Assembly: GCF_001422375.1 (NCBI RefSeq)
Contig: NZ_LMMU01000012.1
Location: 56,208 to 120,207, forward strand
Length of the DNA stretch: 64,000 nucleotides
Origin: Methylobacterium sp. Leaf99
Lineage (GTDB): Bacteria; Pseudomonadota; Alphaproteobacteria; Rhizobiales; Beijerinckiaceae
Direction of reading: 5' to 3'
The translations under genes and the position numbers were made by a program. Shown here one piece after another: positions 33,781 through 42,797 of this stretch; position 1 is the first letter of the stretch; each line of letters opens with the position of its first letter. The notes under the pieces were generated by a model, which was not told where the DNA came from, made no database searches, and saw nothing but the letters and a program-made list of their open reading frames with translations.

Positions 33781-34533
33781 TTGGACAAGCCTCGACAGCC
33801 CTTCGCCGACGGCCTGCCGAACCTGAGCGAGGGACACTTCATCGTTCCGGCGAGCGCCGACCTGCAGGTGGCGACGCCGTTCGCCCACGCCCCGCGCTTC
33901 CTGATCCTCTACGGGTCGCTCCGGGAGCGCTCGTTCAGCCGCTTCCTCGCCTACGAGGCGGCGCGCCTGCTTGAGGCGATGGGCGGCGAGGTCCGCATCT
34001 ACGACGCGCACGGCCTCCCTCTGCCCGACGACGCCACCGCCGATCACCCAAAGGTCCAGGAACTCCGGAACCTCTCGATCTGGTCGGAAGGGCACGTCTG
34101 GGTCAGCCCGGAGCGACACGGGGCCATGTCCGGGGTGATGAAGAGCCAGATCGACTGGCTGCCCCTGTCCGAGGGGTCGGTGCGCCCGACCCAAGGGCGG
34201 ACGCTGGCCGTGATGCAGGTCTCCGGCGGCTCGCAGTCCTTCAACGCCGTCAACGGCCTGCGCGTGCTCGGGCGCTGGATGCGGATGGTCACCATCCCGA
34301 ACCAGTCCTCGGTGCCGATGGCCTACAAGGAGTTCGACGAAACCGGCCGGATGAAACCCGGGCCGCTCTACGACCGGGTCGTCGATGTCTGCGAGGAGCT
34401 GATGAAGTTCACGCTCCTGACCCGCGAGCGATCCGACTACCTCGTGGACCGCTACTCGGAACGAAAGGAGCGGGAACCGGATCGGCTCAAGGCCGTCGCC
34501 GCCGACATCGGGTTCGTCAGGAGACCCTCGTAA
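33781..34533 (+). CDS. arsH: ArsH, NADPH-dependent FMN oxidoreductase
   Basis: 250 residues from a TTG start. The flavodoxin-like fold has the FMN-binding loop YGSLRERSFSRFLAYEAARLL and the family block WVSPERHGAMSGVMKSQIDWLPLS, with QVSGGSQSFNAVNGLRVLGRWMRM. ArsH oxidises trivalent organoarsenicals and lowers their toxicity. Divergent from the arsR-arsC-arsB operon. Confidence 0.93.
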   Translation: MDKPRQPFADGLPNLSEGHFIVPASADLQVATPFAHAPRFLILYGSLRERSFSRFLAYEAARLLEAMGGEVRIYDAHGLPLPDDATADHPKVQELRNLSIWSEGHVWVSPERHGAMSGVMKSQIDWLPLSEGSVRPTQGRTLAVMQVSGGSQSFNAVNGLRVLGRWMRMVTIPNQSSVPMAYKEFDETGRMKPGPLYDRVVDVCEELMKFTLLTRERSDYLVDRYSERKEREPDRLKAVAADIGFVRRPS

Positions 34534-34685
34534 CCGTCCCGGGGACCGGCGGCGGATCGTGACGCACGATCCCGGGCCAGACGGTCATAGTTTACGGGCC
34601 GTTGACTCCGGAAGCGGGCAACGGGACGCGCGTCCCGCTATGCGCTGCCTTAGGAGTCGTGAATCCCGACGCCCCTTGGATGGGG

Positions 34686-35198
34686 TCAGCGGTAGGAGAA
34701 CTGCAGGACGGCAGCGGGCAAACGTTCTCCCTCGATAGGAATGGCGGAGGCGGACGCCTCAATCTCGGCCATGTCCTGGGGCGTGAGCACGACCCGGTCG
34801 AGCCGGCGCGTGCCGGGGATGGGCACGATGAATGGCTTTCGCGAGAGCAACCAAGCCAACGCGATCTGCGCCGCCGTCGCCTCCTTGGCCTCGGCGAAGC
34901 GTTGCAGGAGCTCGACCAGCGCCTGGTTGGCCGCTCGCGGACCTCAGGGGAGAAGGGTGGGATATGCTTCGTCATGGCTCCAGTCTCTCAAGAGTTGGAG
35001 CCTCCGAAAATCCCGGGGCGGTTCAATCTCCGGTTCCGGGTCGCGGGTCCAAAGCGAATACTCGCTTTGGATGGCGGCCACGGGCTGGACCGCGTGCGCC
35101 CGACGAACGGTCTGCGCTCCAGGCTCGGACAAGCCGAAATGCTTGACCTTGCCCTGGGCGATCAACTCCTTCACCGCGCCGGCGACCTCCTCGATGGG
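34686..35198 (-). pseudogene. Aldo/keto reductase remnant
   Basis: Two pieces of an aldo/keto reductase survive. The 5'-proximal piece (35198 to about 35030) reads PIEEVAGAVKELIAQGKVKHFGLSEPG...VAAIQSEYSLWTRDPE. The C-terminal piece (about 34960 to 34686) reads ANQALVELLQRFAEAKEATAAQIALAWLLSRKPFIVPIPGT...LQFSYR. The middle segment is deleted, there is a frameshift near 34948, and the N-terminal half with the catalytic Tyr is missing, cut at about 35198. It cannot encode a working enzyme. Confidence 0.85.
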
Positions 35199-35199
35199 G

Positions 35200-35547
35200 A
35201 AGCCGCAGGACCTGATGCACCACCGCTGCATCAACCTACGCCTGCCGACGCGTGGGAACATCTACGCCTGGGAGTTCGAGAAGGCCGGCCGCGAGCTCAA
35301 CGTCCGGGTCGAGGGCCAGATGGCGTTCAACAACACCGGGCTGATCCTGAAGGCCGCCCTCGGCGGGCTGGGCCTCGCCTACCTGCCGGAGGACCGGGTG
35401 CGGCCTTACGTCGAGGAGGGCCGACTCAAGCGGGTCCTGGCCGAATGGTGCCCCCCGTTCGCCGGCTACCACCTGTACTACCCGAGCCGGCACCAGCACG
35501 CCCCGGCCTTCGCCCTGGTGGTCGAGGCGCTGCGCTACCGAGGCTGA
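35200..35547 (+). pseudogene. LysR-family regulator remnant (effector domain only)
   Basis: The frame encodes the C-terminal half of a LysR effector domain (RCINLRLPTRGNIYAWEFE, GLILKAALGGLGLAYLPEDRV, GYHLYYPSRHQHAPAFALVVEAL) up to a stop at 35547. The HTH and the first effector subdomain are missing. The piece begins within two bases of the aldo/keto reductase break, and the two genes would have been divergent neighbours. One deletion removed both 5' halves and their shared promoter. Confidence 0.82.
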
Positions 35548-35552
35548 GACGA

Positions 35553-36290
35553 CTAGGCTGGGATATCGAAGTTTCCAAGCAAGCGGGATGCATTGCCGTC
35601 GGTGATGGCTTCCAAGTCCGCCGTGTCCTTTCCCAGCATCTCCGCAAGGCGGTTCACCGTAGCCCTCAGGTCGCCCTTGCCACCCCGGAAAGGGGCATCG
35701 CTCTCGATCAGCAGCGCATCGAGGGGAACTGCAGCCATGAGGGAAGATGCCCGTGCCCCCTTCAACATGCTGCCGTTGACGGAGAACCAGCAGCCCGCTG
35801 CGATGGCCCGACCGAGTTCGGAGGCCGTACCGGAAAACCAATGCAGGACGGGCAGGAAGCCTCCCCTCGACGGGCAGGCACGGATCTCGTCGAGGACCTG
35901 TCCGGCGGCGCGACGGCTGTGGATGCTCAGCACCCGGCCACCCAGCGAGCCTGCCCGGTGCAGGACCTCCCTGAACACGCGTCGTTGCGCCTCGAAGGCA
36001 TCCGCCAGGTGCGGACTGCCGTCGAGGCCGATCTCCCCGATGAGCCTCGCCTGGGGCATGAGGTCCAGCATCAGGCCGACCTCGTCCTGTGCCTGCCCGA
36101 CCAATTCCGGGTGAAGCCCCAGCGCCGGTCGCGTCCAAGGGTTTCCCTTGGACCATGCAAGGTTCTGTTGCCAGGCGCGCGGGGTCGTCGTGACGGCGAC
36201 GGTGGTCACCCGATAGGCACCGCGCGTTTCGTACTCCGCCTTCGGATCGGCCATCAGGTCGAGGTGGCAATGGAAATCGTGCAAGGCCAC
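35553..36290 (-). CDS. qatD: QatD, TatD-like metal-dependent nuclease
   Basis: 245 residues from a GTG start. TatD family metal-ligand motifs are present: FHCHLD (His7, His9) at the N-terminus, LIGEIGLDGS, VLSIHSRRA and IESDAPF near residue 195. It is a Mg-dependent DNase/amidohydrolase-fold protein. Together with the QueC-like and KAP-NTPase genes upstream it completes the QatABCD anti-phage set. It starts 14 bases after the qatC stop. Confidence 0.9.
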   Translation of the reverse strand: MALHDFHCHLDLMADPKAEYETRGAYRVTTVAVTTTPRAWQQNLAWSKGNPWTRPALGLHPELVGQAQDEVGLMLDLMPQARLIGEIGLDGSPHLADAFEAQRRVFREVLHRAGSLGGRVLSIHSRRAAGQVLDEIRACPSRGGFLPVLHWFSGTASELGRAIAAGCWFSVNGSMLKGARASSLMAAVPLDALLIESDAPFRGGKGDLRATVNRLAEMLGKDTADLEAITDGNASRLLGNFDIPA

Positions 36291-36304
36291 CGCCGTCGGG
36301 AGCT

Positions 36305-37660
36305 TCAGGGAGCGAAGGACTGCAGGTTTCCGATAGCTCGTCCCACCTCGTCTATACCCTCCGCGAAGACCTTGGTGTAGTCGCGTATCTCCCCGGGGGC
36401 GTAGTCAGTGAGCGGCCCAGGTTTTCGCACGAGCGCGACCGCGGTTTCCGGCTTTCGCCGCAGACGTTGGGCCATGAACTCGAAACTCCTGACGTGTTCT
36501 CCCTTGGCGCCCCGCGGATCGACCGTGCCGCCCAACACGGGAAGGTCAAGATACGTCGTGGGTTCGTAGCCGTAGGCATGGACCTCGGCGGCGCGCCGTA
36601 TGAGGCACGGTACGCAATATCCGCAATGACCGGGCGGCCTTCCCTCCCACCGGGCCTTCGATACCGAGGAGCAGGATATCGTGCTCGGCATGGCGGCTTC
36701 GACGAAGCTGCGTCGGGCCACCTCGTCCAGCATCTGTCCCTTCGTCCTGAATCGATAACGGTTCTCGACGTTCTCCGCGAGGTCCAGCCGCCTCAGCAAC
36801 TCCTGCCAGCGAGCCAGGTAGAACGGATGTGTCGTGCGTGTACTCCATGCTCCCACTCGGAGCGGATCGAGCGGGACGTTGAGGGAGATGAGGCCGTTCT
36901 CGGGAACGTCCACCACCCGGGACCCACGGGGCATCGCGCTGGTTCCGGCGGCGGCGAGGGCGAGGAATAGGAACGACCTGGCACGCTGCGTGTCCTCGCT
37001 GCCAAGGGAGGCCATGTCGCCGGCCGTGACGCCGACCCGTGCACGAACGTGGCGCGTGCCGAAGGCTCCGAACTGCTGATCGAGCATTCGGACGCATGCC
37101 GCCTGGCTCGACGTGCCGGCATCCCAGTAGTGGCTGACGAACAACGTCTTGCTTCCGCTGGCGAGGAGATCTGTCGCGCCGACGAAGCTGTCGACCCCGC
37201 CGGAGAACAAGGCCACCCGGTCGAACGGGAGAAGCGGTAGACCCAGAGGAGCCGGCGCGAGCGGACCGTCGTCGGGCCTGGATCGAAAGAACACGCGCCA
37301 GATGTCCCCCGACAGGAAGCCCAGCATCCGCTCGATCAGGTCCGCCACGCCGGACCATAGCGTGGGATCCGAGACCGGGACCCAAAGCGCGATCTCCCGC
37401 GTGAAGGAGTCCTCCGCGTTACGGACCCTGGAGATCCGCGTGTCGGCCGCCTGCACGGCTACGGCAAGAACCAGCAGGTCGACGCCTACCTCGGTCGGAC
37501 GCAACCCGCGTGTGGCCATCTCGCCGAGGATCTGGCCCATGCCGAACCTCAGGCCCGCTACGTCGGGACGGACGTCGAGGGTACGCTGCGGCTCTCCGGC
37601 GGGGGCGGCGATGGATGCGCGGTCGGAGGGTCCGAGACGAACGACGATGTGGCATCTCAT
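36305..37660 (-). CDS. qatC: QatC, QueC-like PP-loop ATPase
   Basis: 451 residues, much longer than housekeeping QueC (about 230). The PP-loop is LFSGGVDSFVGA with SGGVDS at residues 153-158. A zinc-binding Cys cluster GHCGYCVPCLIRRAAEVH lies near residue 350, as in QueC. The N-terminal 140 residues are an extra domain typical of the defence variant. It is coupled to qatB by a 4-base ATGA overlap. Presumed to modify a protein, nucleic acid or nucleotide during phage defence; the chemistry is not known. Confidence 0.92.
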   Translation of the reverse strand: MRCHIVVRLGPSDRASIAAPAGEPQRTLDVRPDVAGLRFGMGQILGEMATRGLRPTEVGVDLLVLAVAVQAADTRISRVRNAEDSFTREIALWVPVSDPTLWSGVADLIERMLGFLSGDIWRVFFRSRPDDGPLAPAPLGLPLLPFDRVALFSGGVDSFVGATDLLASGSKTLFVSHYWDAGTSSQAACVRMLDQQFGAFGTRHVRARVGVTAGDMASLGSEDTQRARSFLFLALAAAGTSAMPRGSRVVDVPENGLISLNVPLDPLRVGAWSTRTTHPFYLARWQELLRRLDLAENVENRYRFRTKGQMLDEVARRSFVEAAMPSTISCSSVSKARWEGRPPGHCGYCVPCLIRRAAEVHAYGYEPTTYLDLPVLGGTVDPRGAKGEHVRSFEFMAQRLRRKPETAVALVRKPGPLTDYAPGEIRDYTKVFAEGIDEVGRAIGNLQSFAP

Positions 37661-38577
37661 GAGGATTCGCCTTCATCGCCGTAGGTTTCCAACAGGGACC
37701 ACGCCACCTCGTAGATCTCGTCCACGATGCGTCCCAGGCTCGGGCCGGTGAGGTCGCCGAACGATTGCGGGGTTAGGCCGATGATGCCGTCGCGCGTGGC
37801 GGCGGACACGTAGTCCCGCAACTCGCGCTCGACGGTACGGAAGTCGGCTATGACCGGGGCGACCTTGAAACCGCGAACCGCGATATCGTGGAAAATGCGC
37901 CCCACGATGCTGTTGGAGAGGAAGGCGGCGAAAAAGCCTTGCTTCTGGGCGGCCTCGAACGCGTCGAGGCTTTCGATCCCAAGGGCGCCGAGCTGGTCGA
38001 CGGTCTCGGCCCATGCGTCACGAGCGATGGCTTCGTCCACGAGGCCACCGTCGGCGCAGATCACGTCCGTGAGCCCCGCGAATGCCTCCGCAACCCCTCC
38101 GTCGAGGAGCGCATCGAGCCCAAGGCGCTCGAAGGTCTCGCGGACGCCGACCGTGTCGAAGTCGCGGAACAGGCCGAGCACGCCCGCCGCAGCCTGACGG
38201 GCCGCTCCCATCCGGCGCGTCGCGTTGCGTGCCCCACCGGCGGCGTTGCGGGCGTACCCCCTGACGGCCCTGCCCAGGGCACGGTCATCGGTTCCGCCGC
38301 TCCGGGAGAACCTGGTGAAGTTGGACCTGCTCGGGCCGAAGCGGTTGGGTTCGGGCGGAGGGGCTGGCGGAGGGGCCGGGACCAAGGGAAGTGCGGGAGT
38401 TGCGCCAGGCGGGGTCGGAGGGCCTGGGACCGGGACAGGAGGCACGGGTCCGGGGGGGACGACGGGGGGCGGAGGCATGCCGGGCGGCGGGACCGGCGGC
38501 GGTGCCGGACCGCCCAGCCAACCCGGGACCAGAGGGGTCGTCGGACGTTGCCCGCGTGGCAGTGCGGACGTTCCCAT
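37657..38577 (-). CDS. qatB: QatB
   Basis: 306 residues from the ATG at 38577, which shares one base with the qatA stop (TGATG). The first ~75 residues are strikingly Pro-rich (runs such as PPPVPPPGMPPPPVVPPGP) and the rest is helical and conserved-looking (GLFRDFDTVGVRETFERLGL, FFAAFLSNSIVGRIFHD, DLTGPSLGRIVDEIYEVAW). It has no enzymatic motif. In known Qat loci QatB is essential but of unknown activity. The Pro-rich segment may be a flexible linker or partner-binding region. Confidence 0.85.
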   Translation of the reverse strand: MGTSALPRGQRPTTPLVPGWLGGPAPPPVPPPGMPPPPVVPPGPVPPVPVPGPPTPPGATPALPLVPAPPPAPPPEPNRFGPSRSNFTRFSRSGGTDDRALGRAVRGYARNAAGGARNATRRMGAARQAAAGVLGLFRDFDTVGVRETFERLGLDALLDGGVAEAFAGLTDVICADGGLVDEAIARDAWAETVDQLGALGIESLDAFEAAQKQGFFAAFLSNSIVGRIFHDIAVRGFKVAPVIADFRTVERELRDYVSAATRDGIIGLTPQSFGDLTGPSLGRIVDEIYEVAWSLLETYGDEGESS

Positions 38578-40553
38578 CAGCGGCGCTCCGGTCCGTCCAG
38601 ACTTCTCAAAGTGGCCTTGGCGGTGATCTGGAGTTGACGGCTTCCCCTGGTTGACCAGGACCGCAACATGTCCCGCGCCCGCGTCTTCGGCCCATCCTGG
38701 AAGGCCTGCGGGGACCAACCGGCAGCGGCCCAACTGCCGAGCTCGTCGGCTGGCAGTTCGCCGAGGAAGTCCAGGAGCCGACCCTGGAACCTGGGGTGGT
38801 GGCGCACAAGCGCACACAGGCCGGCAAAGTGCGGAGGCGAGGCCGAGAGCTGATCGACGGCCAGGATCTGGTCCTTCAACGTGTTGAAAAGCAGGTTGGC
38901 ACCGGTTTCGTCCAGTGCTCGGATGTCGCCGTCCACTTGCGTCGCCCCGAGCGCACCCGAACCCACGGACGACAGGATACGGTCGAGCAGGGCGTTGGAC
39001 GAGGCACGACCGAACGCGCTCTTGCGGTCGCGGGTCGCGAACACGTACGGGCGTAGGTCGACGGTACTGAGGAGCTTGTCGGGGTCCAGCCGTGCCCAGT
39101 TGCGCAGCCAAGCGTCCCCCGCCCAATCGGCCACGGCCTCAGGCAGTGTCCTGGAGCCGTCCGCTTGGGGCGATCCAGCGGACGGTCCACCCGGTCTCGG
39201 AGGTGTCGCCTCGTCGCTTTCAAGCAGCTTCAACTCCACGACGATGCCACCCGCGACCGTCATCGCCTGCTTGGCGACCTGCGTGAAGAAATCCGGTTTG
39301 AAGCGCTCGATCAGCATCACGCGCCCTAGGACGGAGATCTCGACCTCGCTTGAGAGACCGCGCGCGTCGGCGACGGCTTTCCGCAACGCGACGGCGTTCA
39401 GGAAGCGCTTGATCTGTCGGGGGTTGCCCTCAAGCCCTTCCGCGACCGTCGGCCCTAGCTGCTGCGCAAGCCGGTAGGCGGCCGTCAGCTCCGTTCGCTT
39501 GTCGGGCCCGGCAGCGATGATGTCCTCCAACGTGAGGGCATTCGAAATCCAGGGCGTCTTGATGACGGCCCGGGCCTTCTCGACCAGCGTCACGAAACCC
39601 CGGGCCTCCTCTCCCAGGATCGCCTGCGCGAGGAGCAGGGTGACGTAGACCTTGGCCTCCTCCATCCCGAGCGCAGGGATGCGGAACGGCACCTGGATCA
39701 ACTTCTCCAGGTAGTTCCGCGCATAGGAGGTCGGCCCCGCCGCAGCCGGCAGGTCGGGGAAGTGCTGCCGGACAGCATACTCGATCATCGCCTCGTCCGT
39801 CGCGATGATGAAGGCCGTCTGCGGAGTGAAAAGGAAGAGGCGGATCGCCTCCAGGGTCTCGATTGCGGTCTTGGGCAGGCAACGGTCGAGGTCGTCGATC
39901 AGGACGACGAGCTTCTTGATGCCCGCCTCCTTCAGGAGCGTTTCGAACTCCTTCTGGAACGCACGTATGTGCGTGACCGCGGACTCGGCCGCCTCGGGTT
40001 CGGCGAGGTATTCCTTCGCCTCCTCCACGACCTTCTTGAGCGCTTCGCCGTCGACGGCTTCCCCCGGCGCGTTGAGAATGCCGGAAAGCTTACCTAGGAT
40101 CTCGGTGACCTGATCCGGGCTCGGCAGGCCGCTCGCATAGTTCCAGGCCAACTGGCCGCCTCGCTTGGCCAGCTTCATCCAGCGGACGCGCTTGAGCAGG
40201 CCCTTGGCCGCCTTCTTCGTCTTGGCACCGAAGGTCTCGGAGTCGCGCAACTCCTCGACGATGGTTTCCAGTAATGCCGTCTTGGCATCGTCGAACCCCT
40301 GGAAACGCCACCCGTCGAAGTGGAGGCACAGAACGCCCTCCCGCTTCTTGAGCCGAGCCTCGGCCATTCGCAGCACGCTCGACTTGCCGGCCCCCCAATC
40401 ACCGTGAATGCCGACGGTGAGTGGCTTGTTGGGTGTCGCATCGATCAGGTTGACGACCGTTTGCGCGATGGCCTCGAAATAGAGGAGATCGACCGCTGTC
40501 TCGTGGTCGGGGACAACGACAAGCGCAGCTGCCGCCACTCCGTTGCTGGCCAT
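38577..40553 (-). CDS. qatA: QatA, KAP-family P-loop NTPase
   Basis: 658 residues. Walker A is GDWGAGKSS (residues 51-59, Lys57), Walker B is KKLVVLIDDLDRCLPKT near residue 218, and a sensor-like segment TAFIIATDEAMIEYAV follows. A KAP-type domain with GNPRQIKRFLNAVALRK completes the ATPase. The C-terminal ~200 residues are a separate helical region. It probably senses infection and uses ATP to drive the effector proteins. First gene of the Qat operon; a 230-base upstream region holds the promoter. Confidence 0.92.
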   Translation of the reverse strand: MASNGVAAAALVVVPDHETAVDLLYFEAIAQTVVNLIDATPNKPLTVGIHGDWGAGKSSVLRMAEARLKKREGVLCLHFDGWRFQGFDDAKTALLETIVEELRDSETFGAKTKKAAKGLLKRVRWMKLAKRGGQLAWNYASGLPSPDQVTEILGKLSGILNAPGEAVDGEALKKVVEEAKEYLAEPEAAESAVTHIRAFQKEFETLLKEAGIKKLVVLIDDLDRCLPKTAIETLEAIRLFLFTPQTAFIIATDEAMIEYAVRQHFPDLPAAAGPTSYARNYLEKLIQVPFRIPALGMEEAKVYVTLLLAQAILGEEARGFVTLVEKARAVIKTPWISNALTLEDIIAAGPDKRTELTAAYRLAQQLGPTVAEGLEGNPRQIKRFLNAVALRKAVADARGLSSEVEISVLGRVMLIERFKPDFFTQVAKQAMTVAGGIVVELKLLESDEATPPRPGGPSAGSPQADGSRTLPEAVADWAGDAWLRNWARLDPDKLLSTVDLRPYVFATRDRKSAFGRASSNALLDRILSSVGSGALGATQVDGDIRALDETGANLLFNTLKDQILAVDQLSASPPHFAGLCALVRHHPRFQGRLLDFLGELPADELGSWAAAGWSPQAFQDGPKTRARDMLRSWSTRGSRQLQITAKATLRSLDGPERR

Positions 40554-40785
40554 CGCAATGCTCCACCCAGGACCTTACTGCCTAGATGGTATCCTACCGC
40601 GACGGCCGCAACTCTACATCAGCACATTCGACTCGTTTCAAGGGACGGTAGCGCGGTTTTCATGGGGAGAGACTGATGCCGAGTAGAACGACAGTGGTGT
40701 CCGGCGCTCTCCGACGCCATCACACGACTGGTTGTCCCGGTAAGAATGCCGTTGTTCCGCTTGCCCCCCGGATCGGGAACCCCGC

Positions 40786-41190
40786 TTATCCGGCCTTGCG
40801 CACGAGGGTGCCGTCCGGAGCCTTCTCGAAATACTTCCCGTGCTCCCACCGGCCGATCATCTTCTTCTTCAGCGTGTCCTCGTCGAGCGGCTCCTTGTGC
40901 AGCCGAGCCCCGCGGTGGATCGAGTCCTTCAGGCCCGCCAAGATCTCGTCCAGCGGCCGCGTCCCGCCGACCGGCATCATCTCCGCCACCTCGGCCATGA
41001 CCCGGTCCCAGAACTCCTCCGCGCGTATCCTGTCCAGGCGCCGCCGCATCTGCTCGTTCTCGGCCCGCAGCTTCAGCACCTCGGCGGCCTCCCGCGCCAG
41101 ACGGACATTCTCCTCTCGTAGGTAATCGCATTCCGCCAGGGCGTCGTCGCGCATCTCGTCATTGGCTCGGAGCCTGGCCTCCAGCTTCAT
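40786..41190 (-). CDS. Hypothetical coiled-coil protein
   Basis: 134 residues. Residues about 1-65 form a strong coiled coil (EENVRLAREAAEVLKLRAENEQMRRRLDRI) and the C-terminal part is KKKMIGRWEHGKYFEKAPDGTLVRKAG. No family recognised; a small DNA- or phage-associated accessory protein is possible. It lies on the same strand as qat, and its start faces a repeat-rich divergent region shared with the gene at 41554. Confidence 0.6.
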   Translation of the reverse strand: MKLEARLRANDEMRDDALAECDYLREENVRLAREAAEVLKLRAENEQMRRRLDRIRAEEFWDRVMAEVAEMMPVGGTRPLDEILAGLKDSIHRGARLHKEPLDEDTLKKKMIGRWEHGKYFEKAPDGTLVRKAG

Positions 41191-41338
41191 GCAGTCGTCC
41201 TCGAAGTGCTTCGTCTGGCTCGCCTGCGCGGACTCGACGACACTCTGGAACGTGGTCGTGCACCCGACGGATACCGTCTGGCACTTGAGCGACTTCGCTC
41301 ACATCATCTGGCACTGGTAATGGAGACCTTCGACAATC

Positions 41339-41480
41339 CGTTACGCAAGTCGGAGCACTCGTTACACAGCATAGGTGTAACGGGGCGCTCTGTTACCGTA
41401 CGAACCCAGCCCTGCAGGCCGATCCAAAGTTGGCCCGCACGTAACGGGTTCTCCACAGGCGGCCAGGAGATCAGTAACCA
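41339..41480. promoter_or_regulatory. Cluster of CGTTAC/GTAACG sites with a perfect dyad
   Basis: The core is CGTTACAC (41360-41367), 7 bases, GTGTAACG (41375-41382), a perfect 8-bp inverted repeat. Related half sites are CCGTTACG at 41338, TGTTACCG at 41391, CGTAACGG at 41440 and AGTAACC at 41473. The cluster fills the gap between two divergent small genes. The same CGTTACAC half site occurs at 44660 before the HTH gene. It looks like a multi-site operator. Confidence 0.5.
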
Positions 41481-41553
41481 CTACAAGCGACCGACTCTCG
41501 ACAAGTGAATCCGAGTAGCGATCTCCTGGTCTCACGCACCAGGGGAGGCCCCT

Positions 41554-41868
41554 ATGAACGCAGACCGTTTCGTTTCCAGCTTCGAGAACGGCGCCTACGG
41601 TCTCGCGGCCGGCCTCGCTGCCGCCCATGCTGCCGGCCTCGCCCGGGGTGACCGGTTGGTCGCCGAGGCCCGGGCTGCCGAGGAGGAGGCGGTGACCTCG
41701 GAGAACCTGGCGACCGTCGCCCGGGTCCTCCTGGAGCAGCGCCGGGAGCTCGCTGCGCTCCGGGCCGAGAACGCCCGCCTGAAGGGCGAGCTCGCCACCA
41801 GCCGCCGGGCTGATGCGGTCCGGGCCGTCGCGGTCGCCGCCCGCCGTACGAACGCCCGCCGCGCGTGA
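41554..41868 (+). CDS. Hypothetical Ala-rich helical protein
   Basis: 104 residues, ATG with AGGGGAGGCCCCT just upstream. The product is almost entirely helical, with ENLATVARVLLEQRRELAALRAENARLKGEL forming a coiled coil in the second half. No known domain. Confidence 0.55.
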   Translation: MNADRFVSSFENGAYGLAAGLAAAHAAGLARGDRLVAEARAAEEEAVTSENLATVARVLLEQRRELAALRAENARLKGELATSRRADAVRAVAVAARRTNARRA

Positions 41869-42023
41869 CGTACGCGGCACCGGGGCCGCGTACGTACGGG
41901 GCTCCACGTGCTGACGGAATGCTTTCGCGTGCTGACGACGTGTGCACACGTGCGCACAGGGAAAGTCGCAACCCCTAAAATGCACGGGGACGCATTTTTC
42001 TTCGATGGCATCCAGACCTGAAA

Positions 42024-42054
42024 AAGCCCGCCCCGGGGTGACCGAGGCGGGCTT
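42024..42054 (-). terminator. Rho-independent terminator of the 42.1-44.5 kb operon
   Basis: A 9-bp stem AAGCCCGCC/GGCGGGCTT (42024-42032 and 42046-42054) is followed on the minus strand by TTTTTC. It lies 25 bases after the stop of the gene at 42079. Confidence 0.85.
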
Positions 42055-42078
42055 CGTTGCGTCAGGGATGCGGGGTGA

Positions 42079-42708
42079 TCAGACGCCCTGGCAGGGCACG
42101 TACGAGGGGCTGTCGATCAGGTCCTGGATCGCGTCGCTGATGGCCTTGCGGCCCTCGGCCATGCGCTCGCGCTTCTCCGCGGTCATCTGGGCCATCTCGC
42201 GCTTGCCCTGCTCCCACTCCTCAAGCGTCGGGCACGGCGGCAGGGACGCCAGCGGCTTCATGCCGAGCATGTGGCGCCCGATCATCAAGGCGTCCCCGTT
42301 GGCGACGTTCATCAGGTCCATCCAGGGGAGGCCCCGGAGCCAAGCCTGCGCCGCCTCGTCGAGGGCGCGGAGATCGGGCTCCTCGTCCGTGAGCGTCCCC
42401 TGGGACAGGGCGAAACGCTGGGCGAGGGAGCCCCACTCCCTGGCGGCCTCGTCGGGGGTGATTGCCTTCTTGGGGGCCGGCGCGGCGGTCAGGGCGGCAG
42501 GCGATCCGACCGGGGCGGTCGCGGCCTCGGCCAGCGCGGCGGCCATGTCGGCGGAACCACCACCGGCGGGGGCGGCGCGGCGGGGAGCGGGGGTGATCGA
42601 TTCGACGACCCAGCGGCCCGCCTTCCAGACGAGGCGGGTTGCGGTGACGGCCATCTCGGCGACGGCGGCGATGGCGGCGAGGATGTAGGCGAGAAGCTGA
42701 CGGGCCAC
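42079..42708 (-). CDS. Hypothetical protein with N-terminal membrane helix
   Basis: 209 residues from a GTG at 42708 with an AGGAGA ribosome-binding site 8 bases upstream. Residues about 3-30 form a hydrophobic helix (LLAYILAAIAAVAEMAVTATRLVW). An Ala/Pro-rich linker follows, then a helical C-terminal domain (EAAREWGSLAQRFALSQGTL, LMIGRHMLGMKPLASLPP). Not recognised. Last gene of a three-gene minus-strand run. Confidence 0.6.
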   Translation of the reverse strand: MARQLLAYILAAIAAVAEMAVTATRLVWKAGRWVVESITPAPRRAAPAGGGSADMAAALAEAATAPVGSPAALTAAPAPKKAITPDEAAREWGSLAQRFALSQGTLTDEEPDLRALDEAAQAWLRGLPWMDLMNVANGDALMIGRHMLGMKPLASLPPCPTLEEWEQGKREMAQMTAEKRERMAEGRKAISDAIQDLIDSPSYVPCQGV

Positions 42709-42797
42709 GGGTTGTCTCCTTGGTTGGTGGTGAGGGAATCGTGCCGCGCCGGCTCGAAAGGCACAGCGGGGAAATCCGCAAAAATGCGGATTTTTCT

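Noticed and set aside
34600..35547. 592- and 268-codon plus-strand frames across the deletion scar
   Set aside because: They are chance reads through remnants; only the last ~115 codons match a LysR protein.
41206..41508. 100-codon plus-strand frame in the repeat-rich gap
   Set aside because: No ribosome-binding site or domain; it covers the CGTTAC operator-like cluster.
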